From assembly GCA_017469955.1 (NCBI GenBank), contig JAFUFJ010000005.1, positions 246,020 to 310,019 of the forward strand: 64,000 nt of DNA, read 5' to 3'. The notes under the pieces were generated by a model. It did not search any database. It saw only the letters and a program-made list of their open reading frames with translations, and was not told the DNA's origin. A program made the position numbers and the translations under genes. Shown here piece after piece: positions 14,397-24,095 of the stretch (position 1 is its first letter; the number at the start of each line of letters is the position of its first letter). This stretch comes from Prevotella sp. (GTDB taxonomy: Bacteria; Bacteroidota; Bacteroidia; Bacteroidales; Bacteroidaceae).

Positions 14397-16598
14397 ATGT
14401 CATATATATCTAGTGAAGGACTTAGTTGGCGAGGACTACTAAAAGGATTTCCGAAAGCCACGAATTTAATGCAGCCATTGTTTGAGGCTTTTACTAACAG
14501 CCTTGAGGCTATTGATATGCGAAAAAAACAAGGTGAAGAGTTTTCTCCATACATTCATTTGGATTTCTATTTCAATCAAACTATTGAAAACGAGAATGAT
14601 GGCCTTACACGTCTTTCCATTACAGATAATGGAATTGGGTTCGACAATGATAATTTTGACCGTCTCAAAGTTTTTAAAGATGATACGAAAGGATATGACA
14701 ACAGAGGTTCTGGGCGTATACAATTAATACATTCCTTTACCACGGCAACGTATGAAAGTGTATATAAACAGAACAATCTATGCAAATACCGCAAATTTGT
14801 TTTATCTAAGGCAGAATCTTTTTTGCAGCACAATTCTATTCTTCGTCTTGATGAAGAAGGAGATTCTGGCGACGGAGCAGAAATAAAAACAACATTGTCT
14901 CTTGATGATTTGAGAATAAAAACCGACAAGAAGTTTTTTAATGATTTGGAGATTCAAGACATAAAAAATGCATTGTTAGATCATTATATTCTGTATTTTT
15001 GTGTCAACAGAAATAATTTGCCTCAAATAATTATAAACTACTACCATGGTTCAAATATAATAGCTACACGAGACATAAAAACAGAAGATGTCCCCGAAGT
15101 ATCACACGAAGATGAGACTATCAATGTGCCAATAAGCAAAATATCATCGGATATGAAACGGATAGAAGTTTCAGATGATAATATTGAAGTGAAAATCAAG
15201 TCTTATAAACTGTCACAAGGACAATTAAAGAAAAATTCGATAAAAGTCACTTGTAAGGGAGAAGTGGTCGAATCAGTTAAAGTAAAACTGGACTGCTTGC
15301 CAGCGGATATGCAGATAGGCTCTTCGTTCTTCCTGTTTTTGTTATCCAGTCAGTATTTTGATAATCGCGTAGGAGACAGTCGCGATACCTTGGAGATTTT
15401 AAATAAAACAGAATTCAAAAAGAGGGCTAAACAATATGGAATGATTGAGCCACAAATCGTATTAGACGATTTACAGGAAAAGGTCAGCAATAAAGCAGGG
15501 GAAATGTATGCAGAGATTGGTGAACAAAAAGAAATACATGCAGCACAATTAGCCACACTAAAGCAGACATATATGCTATCAGATGAAGCTTTGGAAGAAG
15601 CGGACGTAAATGATAGCGTTGAGGAAATATTAAAAAAGGCATATGCGTATGATGCCAAATTGATTGCAGAACGTGATGCTGCATATCATTTGATGTTAGA
15701 AGAATTAAATACATTGGACACTTGTTCTCCAACTTATCGGGTGGACATGCAAGGGCTTGTTGCTAAAATGACTGCAGCGATTCCAATACAAGACAAAGAA
15801 TCATTATCACGTTATGTTACCCATCGCAGGCTCGTTCTTGATTTAATGGCTAAGATCCTTGATAGAGAAACCTATTCTCAAAACATAGAAGGGGCTAGGA
15901 ATATTGACGAGAAACTACTTCACAACCTGCTGTTTACTCAACATTCTGACAATGTGGGAAATAGTGATTTGTGGATGTTGAATGAAGATTATTTGTACTT
16001 CAAAGGGGTTTCAGACCGGCCTCTTAATCAAATAGAAATTGATGGCGGAAAGTTATTTAGGGATGAAGTGACAGAGGAAGAAGAACGTTATTTATCATCT
16101 TTGGGCGAAAACAGGCGAATTAAGAGACCAGATATTTTACTGTTCCCTTCTGAGCGAAAATGTATAATAGTAGAATTGAAAACTCCTGAGGTCAATTTAG
16201 CTTTGCACCTGGACCAAATAAAGAAGTATGCCTATTTACTTAGAAATTTTACGTCTGACTCGTTTACTATTGACACTTTCTATGGGTACCTTATAGGTGA
16301 GGCTTTAGAGCCGCGTGATATTCGTGCAGCGGATGGAGACTTCAAATATGATCCTAAATTTAACTTTATGTATCTCCCGTCTAAGCGGGTCGTTTATGAA
16401 AATGATTCAACGGGAGGGCAAGATGGAAGTCTGTATATGGAGGTGATTTCATATTCTGAGATATTGAAGAGAGCCGAAAGAAGGAACGAAGCTTTTACAT
16501 CAAAGTTGTTTCCCCCAAGAAATGAGGAAAATGAACAAGGTGTTATTGAAGAAGATAAAACAAAAACAAAGGAAGTCGAAAACACTCTATTTCAATAA
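14397..16598 (+). CDS. GHKL ATPase fused to a PD-(D/E)xK-like nuclease domain
   Basis: 733 residues. The N terminus has the Bergerat ATP site: N-box EAFTNSLEAID (Glu30, Asn34), G1 box DNGIGF (77-82) and a glycine-rich G2 segment NRGSGR (102-107). A middle region includes a charged, partly helical stretch (about 360-440). Near residues 575-620 is RPDILLF, then VELKTP about 15 residues later, then HLDQIKKYAYLL, the D..ExK pattern of a PD-(D/E)xK nuclease. The pairing suggests ATP-gated DNA or RNA cleavage. It precedes the Mod gene by 10 bases, so it is probably part of one machine with the restriction enzyme. Very A+T-rich. Confidence 0.75.
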   Translation: MSYISSEGLSWRGLLKGFPKATNLMQPLFEAFTNSLEAIDMRKKQGEEFSPYIHLDFYFNQTIENENDGLTRLSITDNGIGFDNDNFDRLKVFKDDTKGYDNRGSGRIQLIHSFTTATYESVYKQNNLCKYRKFVLSKAESFLQHNSILRLDEEGDSGDGAEIKTTLSLDDLRIKTDKKFFNDLEIQDIKNALLDHYILYFCVNRNNLPQIIINYYHGSNIIATRDIKTEDVPEVSHEDETINVPISKISSDMKRIEVSDDNIEVKIKSYKLSQGQLKKNSIKVTCKGEVVESVKVKLDCLPADMQIGSSFFLFLLSSQYFDNRVGDSRDTLEILNKTEFKKRAKQYGMIEPQIVLDDLQEKVSNKAGEMYAEIGEQKEIHAAQLATLKQTYMLSDEALEEADVNDSVEEILKKAYAYDAKLIAERDAAYHLMLEELNTLDTCSPTYRVDMQGLVAKMTAAIPIQDKESLSRYVTHRRLVLDLMAKILDRETYSQNIEGARNIDEKLLHNLLFTQHSDNVGNSDLWMLNEDYLYFKGVSDRPLNQIEIDGGKLFRDEVTEEEERYLSSLGENRRIKRPDILLFPSERKCIIVELKTPEVNLALHLDQIKKYAYLLRNFTSDSFTIDTFYGYLIGEALEPRDIRAADGDFKYDPKFNFMYLPSKRVVYENDSTGGQDGSLYMEVISYSEILKRAERRNEAFTSKLFPPRNEENEQGVIEEDKTKTKEVENTLFQ

Positions 16599-16608
16599 TC
16601 AATAAAAT

Positions 16609-18213
16609 ATGCCTACATTACATTGGATAGGAAAAGATAAAGTTGTCAACCATCATACGGAGGTGCCATTCCGTGTATTAGAACACAAATATGGATATCG
16701 GGGGGATAATCCTGCCGATACTTCGGAAACTCATAGTGGCAACAAGATTATTCATGGTGATAATCTTGAAGCACTAAAAGCGTTGTTGCCAGAGTATGAG
16801 GGCAAGATTGATTGTGTCTATATTGATCCTCCATATAATACAGGAGAAGAAGGTTGGGTATATAATGATAATGTAAACGATTCACATATTCGTAAATGGC
16901 TTGGCGAAGTAGTGGGAGCTGAGGGTGAAGACCTTAGCAGGCATGACAAATGGCTGTGCATGATGTATCCAAGATTACGATTGTTGAGACAATTGCTTTC
17001 AAAGACAGGTGTGTTATTTATAAGTATAGATGACAATGAATTCGCTAATTTGAAAAGTATTTGTGATGAAATATTTGGAATCAACAACTTCATCACTACC
17101 TTTATTTGGGAAAAAAGAAAGAATCGTGAAAACAGGAAAGTCGTATCATGCCGACACGATTACATTTTATGTTACTGTTTAGATATACGAAATACAGAAC
17201 GTTGTCTAAACATCTTACCTATGTCGAAAGATGCTTTGAATCGATATCAAAACCCAGATAATGATCCAAGGGGATTATGGAAATCTGACCCTGCAACAGC
17301 ACAAGCAGGTCATGCTACATCAAGCCAATTTTATGTATTGACAGCTCCCAATGGCAAGAAACATTCTTTACCAAACGGGAGATGTTGGTTGTATACAGAA
17401 GAAGTTATGAATCAAATGATTGCAGATGGGCGAATATGGTTTGGAGAACATGGAAATAATGTGCCACGCAAGAAAACATACCTATACGAAAAGGATCGAG
17501 GTTTGACACCTGAAACAATCCTTTTTGCAGATGATGTTGCAACCAATGAGATAGCAAAGAATAATTTGAAGGAAATTTTTTCTGAACAAATTCCTTTTGC
17601 CACCCCCAAACCTTATCAGTTGATTGAGCATTTGCTTCAACTTGCATCCAACAAAGATAGTATTATATTGGATTCTTTTGCAGGTAGTGGCACCACGGCT
17701 CATGCTGTTATGAAAAAGAACAAGGAGGATGGCGGTAACAGGAAGTATATTCTTGTTGAACTGATGGACTATGCGGAAAGCATAACCGCTGAGAGGGTTC
17801 GCAGAGTAATTAATGGCTATGGGGAAGTCAAGAAAGCCGTAGAGGGTTTAGGCGGAGCCTTCGACTTTTACGAACTTGGTGAGCCCTTATTCCTGCCAGA
17901 TGGAAGCTTAAATGAACGCGTTGGTGTGGGAAAAATGCGCGAATACATCTATTACACAGAGACCCATGATCATTTGACTCGCAAGCAGGATTCAGAAAGC
18001 CCTTATCTTTTGGACTATCTTGATGGAACTGGGTATTTCTTCTATTATGAGCCAGAAGAGATAACAACATTGTCGCATGACACGCTTAAGATAGTGCCTC
18101 GAAAAGCAGATCATTATGTGATTTATGCTGATGTATGTGCCATCAGCAAAGAGCAGTTGGCACAAATGAACATTACATTCAAGAAGATTCCACGCGACAT
18201 AAACAGGTTTTAA
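16609..18213 (+). CDS. mod: Type III restriction-modification DNA methyltransferase (Mod)
   Basis: 534 residues, an adenine-N6 methyltransferase of beta order. The catalytic motif IV DPPYNTG (about residue 74) comes first and the SAM-binding motif I FAGSGTTAH (about 356-364) later, with a target-recognition region between them. In type III systems Mod recognises the site and is needed for both modification and cleavage. The Res gene follows after three bases, as in typical mod-res pairs. The protein is somewhat shorter than many Mod subunits (600-650), but both key motifs are intact. Its substrate sequence cannot be predicted by eye. Confidence 0.92.
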   Translation: MPTLHWIGKDKVVNHHTEVPFRVLEHKYGYRGDNPADTSETHSGNKIIHGDNLEALKALLPEYEGKIDCVYIDPPYNTGEEGWVYNDNVNDSHIRKWLGEVVGAEGEDLSRHDKWLCMMYPRLRLLRQLLSKTGVLFISIDDNEFANLKSICDEIFGINNFITTFIWEKRKNRENRKVVSCRHDYILCYCLDIRNTERCLNILPMSKDALNRYQNPDNDPRGLWKSDPATAQAGHATSSQFYVLTAPNGKKHSLPNGRCWLYTEEVMNQMIADGRIWFGEHGNNVPRKKTYLYEKDRGLTPETILFADDVATNEIAKNNLKEIFSEQIPFATPKPYQLIEHLLQLASNKDSIILDSFAGSGTTAHAVMKKNKEDGGNRKYILVELMDYAESITAERVRRVINGYGEVKKAVEGLGGAFDFYELGEPLFLPDGSLNERVGVGKMREYIYYTETHDHLTRKQDSESPYLLDYLDGTGYFFYYEPEEITTLSHDTLKIVPRKADHYVIYADVCAISKEQLAQMNITFKKIPRDINRF

Positions 18214-18216
18214 GGT

Positions 18217-20865
18217 ATGCAGTTAAAAGAATATCAACACCAGACACTCCGAGACTTGGAGCTATATATTGAGACTTTGAACAACAGTAAAAGTCTCGCG
18301 GTTGCCTATTCCCAATACTGGGCAGACAAGGGTGTATCGTTGAATAGTCTGACCAACAACTATCTGCATCCTTATATCAACAGTGTGAATGGTGTGCCGC
18401 GTGTTACGTTGAAAGTGCCTACGGCTGGTGGAAAGACTTTCATTGCCTGTAATGCGATAAAGCGCATTATGGACAAATTGCAGACAGGAGCACCTAATCA
18501 AGTCGTGGCGTGGTTTGTGCCCAGCGATACAATCCTGAAACAGACTTTAGAAAAGTTACAAGATGTTTCTCATCCATACAGGCAGACGATTGACGCACTG
18601 TTTTCGCACCGTGTCGTGGTGGTTGATAAGGAAGCGGCACTGATGGGACAGGGTATCAGCCCCGTGCAGATGCACGACAATCTGACTATCTTCGTATTGA
18701 GTGCTCAGTCGTTTATAGAAACCATTCGTGTTAAGAAGGACAAAGGCGTGGAACAACAGAAACCACGTGCTTTCCGCGAGAACGGAAACTTCATTGAGCA
18801 CACTCATTATTACACTCACCCCGAGCAACTGATAGATGGTGCAGACCCAACGGCTCTGATACAGGTGATTGCCCAGCAGAATCCATTGGTAATCGTGGAT
18901 GAGAGTCATAACTTCAAAGCCGATTTGAGGGTGGAATTACTGAACAACCTCAATCCTCGTTTCATTTTGGAACTGACTGCCACACCACGTGACAACAGCA
19001 ATATCATCTCTTTCGTGGATGCCATGCAACTGAAACGGGAGAATATGGTGAAACTGCCTGTCGTTGTGGAGAACCGAAACGCACCAAAAGACGTGTTGGT
19101 GAATGCCATCCGTATGAGAAACAGTTTGGAGCAGCATGCCATTGAAATGGAGAAGCAAGGGGGACGATACATTCGTCCAATAGTTTTATTTCAGGCTCAA
19201 CCAAAAACAGATGATGACAACATTACGTTTGACAAAATCAAAACGAATCTCATTAACTTTGGAATTCCAGAAAGTCAGATAAAGATAAAGACGGCCAATA
19301 AGGATGAACTGAAAGGGTTTGAATTGATGAGTCGTAGCTGTGAGGTACGATACATTATCACAGTGAATGCATTGAAAGAAGGCTGGGACTGTCCTTTTGC
19401 TTACATATTAGCGACGTTGGCCAATAAAAATAGTCGAGTTGATGTCGAACAAATTCTGGGGCGTATTCTTCGCCAACCTTATACCATTCAGCATCAAAAT
19501 CCCTTGCTGAATCTTTCTTATGTTTTCACCAGTAGTAATGATTTCCGTGATACGGTAGAGAAGATCATATTGTCTTTGCAAAAAGCGGGATTCAGTAAAA
19601 AAGATTTCAGAGAAGCAACTCCGGTTGATTCGCAAAAAGCCCCAATAACGATTCCTGGGTTCTTCGATACTCCCCAACAGAACGCAGGAGAAGAAGATAA
19701 GGATAATGGTATCGACTTGACGGAGGAAGAGTCATCTGCCATTAAGGAGCAATTGCAGAGTTCTTCTCAAAGTGAAGATATTCAGAACTTGCAACAGCAA
19801 GCTGAACAGATGAGTGAAGAGTATAACAAACAAATTGAAAAACAGACCAAGAGTGGAGAACTCGATCCGCTCGCGGCAATAACACCAAAAGAGATGTACT
19901 ATCCAATCAATGAAAATTACAAAGAGGTTGCCGCAGGAATGAATCTCCCTATCTTCTTCACGAAGACTGTTGCATCCATCTTTTCTGATGACGAATGGAT
20001 TCCACTTGAAAAGTCGATGTTGACAAAAGGTTTTGATTTGTCATCGAAAGATGCTTCTGTGGATTTCACTATTACACGTCCGTCTGGTGTAACTATAGAT
20101 GTTGTTGAATCAGGAGATGACTATGTCCCTATTCGTCGAAACAATCAACAAGCAATAGATTATATCCGTCAACAATATATGGATAAGTCGGTAGCAGCAA
20201 AGAAAGACTCTTTGAGTAAGCAGATTGCCTATATGATAAAACTTGATAATATTGTCGAGTCAGACATCAAAAAATATGTTGATAGAGTAATTGCTAATTT
20301 GGATGAAGATGCAATAGCAAGCCTTGTTGATAATCTCTATCTAACGCGTGATGCTATTCAGGAGAAGATTGAGGGGTTGCTTAAAGAGTATCAGAAACAA
20401 GTATTCCAACAATGGCTCAATACTGGTAGAATACAACTCGACGGTAATTATACGTTCATCGACTCCATTGCCATGACAAAAGAAGAACTTGTTGGAATTG
20501 ACAAAGGGCTTTATGTTGCAGAAGAGACAGTTAATGATTTTGAGTATGATGTCATATCTGCCATAGCGGATAATCCGAATGTTCTTTTCTGGCATCGTAA
20601 TAGAGAAAAGAAGGATTTCTGTATCAATGGTTTCATTAACCATTATCCAGACTTTATTATTCGTATGAAGTCCGGCAAGACGATTCTTGTGGAGACAAAA
20701 GGAGATCATCTGGTAAACGATGACTCAAAGAATAAAATCTGGCTTGGCAACAAGTGGGCAGACCTAGCAGGGAATAACTATAGATACTTCATGGTCTTCC
20801 AAACAAAAGAAGTCGAAGGTGCAATTACTGTGAAACAGTTGTTGCAATATTTGAATGAGTTGTAG
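18217..20865 (+). CDS. res: Type III restriction enzyme Res subunit (helicase-nuclease)
   Basis: 882 residues. The superfamily 2 helicase core has Walker A PTAGGKT (about 68-74), the DExH-like VDESHNF (about 227), TATPRDN (about 249) and the motif VI region VEQILGRILRQP (about 407-420). The C terminus carries the endonuclease motif PDFIIRMKSGKTILVETKGD (about 810-830), a PD...ExK site. Res needs Mod for site recognition, translocates or switches on ATP hydrolysis, and cuts when two sites are arranged head to head. Motifs are intact, so a working enzyme is likely. It is flanked by genes not usual in simple type III loci. Confidence 0.92.
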   Translation: MQLKEYQHQTLRDLELYIETLNNSKSLAVAYSQYWADKGVSLNSLTNNYLHPYINSVNGVPRVTLKVPTAGGKTFIACNAIKRIMDKLQTGAPNQVVAWFVPSDTILKQTLEKLQDVSHPYRQTIDALFSHRVVVVDKEAALMGQGISPVQMHDNLTIFVLSAQSFIETIRVKKDKGVEQQKPRAFRENGNFIEHTHYYTHPEQLIDGADPTALIQVIAQQNPLVIVDESHNFKADLRVELLNNLNPRFILELTATPRDNSNIISFVDAMQLKRENMVKLPVVVENRNAPKDVLVNAIRMRNSLEQHAIEMEKQGGRYIRPIVLFQAQPKTDDDNITFDKIKTNLINFGIPESQIKIKTANKDELKGFELMSRSCEVRYIITVNALKEGWDCPFAYILATLANKNSRVDVEQILGRILRQPYTIQHQNPLLNLSYVFTSSNDFRDTVEKIILSLQKAGFSKKDFREATPVDSQKAPITIPGFFDTPQQNAGEEDKDNGIDLTEEESSAIKEQLQSSSQSEDIQNLQQQAEQMSEEYNKQIEKQTKSGELDPLAAITPKEMYYPINENYKEVAAGMNLPIFFTKTVASIFSDDEWIPLEKSMLTKGFDLSSKDASVDFTITRPSGVTIDVVESGDDYVPIRRNNQQAIDYIRQQYMDKSVAAKKDSLSKQIAYMIKLDNIVESDIKKYVDRVIANLDEDAIASLVDNLYLTRDAIQEKIEGLLKEYQKQVFQQWLNTGRIQLDGNYTFIDSIAMTKEELVGIDKGLYVAEETVNDFEYDVISAIADNPNVLFWHRNREKKDFCINGFINHYPDFIIRMKSGKTILVETKGDHLVNDDSKNKIWLGNKWADLAGNNYRYFMVFQTKEVEGAITVKQLLQYLNEL

Positions 20866-20894
20866 CTTGGATGTTTTAAAAGAAAGGAAATATT

Positions 20895-23800
20895 ATGAAT
20901 GGTAACCTCTTCCCTAGATTTATTCAAAATCGTCCTAATGGACTTGATAAATTTGATGGTGCATCTCAAACAAAGCTTGCAAAAGCAATTGCTCAACAAA
21001 TTGTTATGAATGATGCATTGTCAAAAGAGAATGCCTTGCCCAAAATCATTGGAATCCAAGGAGAATGGGGTGCCGGCAAAACAAATTTAGTAAGATTATT
21101 AGAAAAAGCATTGTCTGATAAATACTATTTTTTTGAATATGATGCATGGGGACATCAAGAGGACTTGCAGAGACGTTCTATTTTAGAACTATTGACGAGC
21201 AAACTGATAGAAGATGGCTTTTTGACTGGTAAATCAACTATTAAAGTTAAAGGCGGAGGAGAAAAAAGTGTTTCTTGGGCAGAGAAGCTGAAGTATTTAT
21301 TGGCAAGAAAAACAGAAACCGTTACGGAGAAGTATCCTAAAATTAGTAACGGAATGGCTGCTGCTGCTTTAGTTGCAGTTTTAACACCAATTTTTACATA
21401 CATAGCACATGCTATCCAGCCAATCTGTGATAATTGGTGGAAGACATTAATTTCAATAATTATTTCTGCACTTCCCGTAATAGTTGGATTAATAGTTTGG
21501 TTCTGGGCATATCGAAAGAATCATAAGTATGGATTGAGCTATTTATTGGCAATTTACAATGATAAGGTCGAAAATGATGTATGCTATGAAACATTAAGTG
21601 AGGATGAACCTACTGTCATGGAGTTTAAAACTTGGATGAAGGATATTTCTAACTATATTAAGGAAAATAACAAGCAGAGATTGATACTAGTATTTGACAA
21701 CATGGATCGTTTACCTGCTGAAAAAGTTAAGGAATTGTGGTCTTCTATTCATACTTTTTTCGCAGATGACGGATTTGAGAATATTTGGGCAATTATTCCT
21801 TTCGACAAAAAGCATCTGTCCTGTGCTTTCGGGAATGAGGATTCAGACGAGGCAAAGGGTCTTACTAATCTTTTTATTAGCAAAACCTTTCCTGTAATAT
21901 ACAGAGTTGCCCCACCTGTCATAACTGATTACCGCAATCTTTTTAATAAGCTTTTTATCGAAGCTTTTGGAAATACAGAAGAAGATTCTCGCGAGATAAT
22001 AAATAGATTGTGTCGTATGGTAAAACCTGAGGCAAATGTTAGGGATATTATCATGTTCATTAATGCAATTGTTGCATTGAAACAAGAACGCGCCAATGAT
22101 GTATCTCTAATTAATATGGCTATTTTCGTATTATTCCAAGACAAGATATTAGAGAATCCGAACAAGCAGATTTTATCTGGTGAATATTTGAAAGTTATAA
22201 ACTCTCTGATTGATAATGATATGCAAATGCAAAGAGAAATCGCTGCTTTGACATATGGGGTTGACGTGGAGTTAGCAAGACAAATCCCACTAACTAAATA
22301 CATCGAAAATTGCATTTCAGGAACAGATGGCTATGATATAAATGAGTATGCAGAATCAAATAAATCATTTGATGCAGTTCTGGAAGATATAGCAATCAAC
22401 AGAGATGACATTTCTATTGATAACTTAATAAACTGCTTAAGCAAACTTGATAGAGAGAATTCAAATATACAGAAGATATGGAATTATATCGCTCAACGAA
22501 AGATCCAAATGCCGATTGATAAGCAGTCTTTAACAATTGAATACAAAGCAATGCTTTCTAAGATAAAAGACCAGCCATTACTTAGAAGAATAGTAAAATC
22601 ATTCTACATAAAGATGTATGACCATCCAGAGTTTAAAGGCAATACGTTTTATGATTCTTTAAATGAATTAGATAATTATCTTCAGGAGAAGAACATTCCT
22701 GCCCAATTAACGGAGTTAAAAGATAAAAATGTAACTCCAGAAATATTCATCGATTACTTGCGAAAAGCAAATAATGATTATAAGAAGTACCTTATTAAAG
22801 CAGGAAAAAAATCTTTGGATATATATTTAACAGAAAAATTGAATAATGACGAGTATTCTTTTTCTGATGTTATTTCTATAATAGTTAAAGATCCTGAATA
22901 CGAATTTCCACAACTTTTAAATGCAATAGAATCGCATATTGAGAACAACAAGGTTACTGTTTCCTCGGTAGGTGAAGTTTTCTTGACGTATAAAATACTT
23001 TCAGAAGATAGACCATTACAGAAAAAGTTATCATCTCAAACTATTACTTCGTTAATACAACAAATAGATTCTTCACAAGAAGGATATGTTGATGTTGTTG
23101 CCATGAGGTTAGTTCAGGGACAGCCAGTTTCCTTGGAAGATGATTCTTATATCCCTGATATAGCAGGAATTATTGATTACTACGCTGATTATGGAGATCT
23201 TCTGCAAAACAATCTCAATTGGAATAACAGCGTATTAAATGAAGTCCTTAAATATATGACCCAACATAGGCTTGGTGTGAATCTTTCATTAGAAACAATT
23301 CTTCCGCACTATATTCAAATACGGGATAGATTAGGTGTTTCTGATGAAGAAATGCTTACTCAATTATCTGATTGGAGTGATTATATTGATGGAACTGAAA
23401 ATAATATCCAAAGTATAATACCAGATGCCTCTTTTTACAATATATCTGCTCGATACAAGAATGACCTGGCAGAGAAAATTAATACATTAGCAGCAAAAGC
23501 TATTTCTATGCTATCCGTTGACGATTTATATGCACAACGAAACAGGCGAACAACGAATTATTGGCATATTGCAATAAATGCATTAATAGGAACAGAATAC
23601 ATGCATCCACAATCAGCCAATATTTCTGATTTTGGAAAGAGGATTCTTAAAGATATTGGTAATAATACACAACCCTTACCTTTACCAGAAGAATACGCCA
23701 AAATTATAGAGAACATTGATAAACGAACAATGTATTCAACCATTTCAGATATTCGTAATGGTATTTGTAATGGACAAATGACTATTGACACAAATAAATT

Positions 23801-24083
23801 CAAGTTTTTTGAAAAAAGACTTAGAATACAGGGAAGACTTGCAGATCGAGCAGAGGATGTTGTCGATAAATTCTTAAAACCTGTTATAAAAGATGAGGAG
23901 TGTAGAGAGATAGTATTGGATAATAAGGATTTCTACATATCGTTAATTAATAGGGCTGGTGATGCAGCCAATGAATTTAAACAGATATTTGCTAAAATCG
24001 CAAATGAAGAGGAGAATACGGCTCAACAGCAATTTGCTGTTTCAATAGGTATAGATTTGGAGAGCAGATCAGATGAGAAATAA
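20895..24083 (+). CDS. KAP-family P-loop NTPase with inserted membrane helices
   Basis: 1,062 residues. Walker A GEWGAGKT (about 56-63) and Walker B LILVFDNMDRLP (about 261-272) define a KAP NTPase, and two hydrophobic segments lie between them (about 153-175 and 185-205), the KAP hallmark that anchors the ATPase to the membrane. The remaining 700 residues are helical and repeat-like without a motif I can name. KAP NTPases are found in several phage-defence loci, including single-gene membrane NTPase systems. The start has AGAAAGGAAA upstream. The gene lies 29 bases after res and 12 before the AlbA_2 gene, so it is co-transcribed with both. Confidence 0.82.
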   Translation: MNGNLFPRFIQNRPNGLDKFDGASQTKLAKAIAQQIVMNDALSKENALPKIIGIQGEWGAGKTNLVRLLEKALSDKYYFFEYDAWGHQEDLQRRSILELLTSKLIEDGFLTGKSTIKVKGGGEKSVSWAEKLKYLLARKTETVTEKYPKISNGMAAAALVAVLTPIFTYIAHAIQPICDNWWKTLISIIISALPVIVGLIVWFWAYRKNHKYGLSYLLAIYNDKVENDVCYETLSEDEPTVMEFKTWMKDISNYIKENNKQRLILVFDNMDRLPAEKVKELWSSIHTFFADDGFENIWAIIPFDKKHLSCAFGNEDSDEAKGLTNLFISKTFPVIYRVAPPVITDYRNLFNKLFIEAFGNTEEDSREIINRLCRMVKPEANVRDIIMFINAIVALKQERANDVSLINMAIFVLFQDKILENPNKQILSGEYLKVINSLIDNDMQMQREIAALTYGVDVELARQIPLTKYIENCISGTDGYDINEYAESNKSFDAVLEDIAINRDDISIDNLINCLSKLDRENSNIQKIWNYIAQRKIQMPIDKQSLTIEYKAMLSKIKDQPLLRRIVKSFYIKMYDHPEFKGNTFYDSLNELDNYLQEKNIPAQLTELKDKNVTPEIFIDYLRKANNDYKKYLIKAGKKSLDIYLTEKLNNDEYSFSDVISIIVKDPEYEFPQLLNAIESHIENNKVTVSSVGEVFLTYKILSEDRPLQKKLSSQTITSLIQQIDSSQEGYVDVVAMRLVQGQPVSLEDDSYIPDIAGIIDYYADYGDLLQNNLNWNNSVLNEVLKYMTQHRLGVNLSLETILPHYIQIRDRLGVSDEEMLTQLSDWSDYIDGTENNIQSIIPDASFYNISARYKNDLAEKINTLAAKAISMLSVDDLYAQRNRRTTNYWHIAINALIGTEYMHPQSANISDFGKRILKDIGNNTQPLPLPEEYAKIIENIDKRTMYSTISDIRNGICNGQMTIDTNKFKFFEKRLRIQGRLADRAEDVVDKFLKPVIKDEECREIVLDNKDFYISLINRAGDAANEFKQIFAKIANEEENTAQQQFAVSIGIDLESRSDEK

Positions 24084-24095
24084 AACATAATAAAT

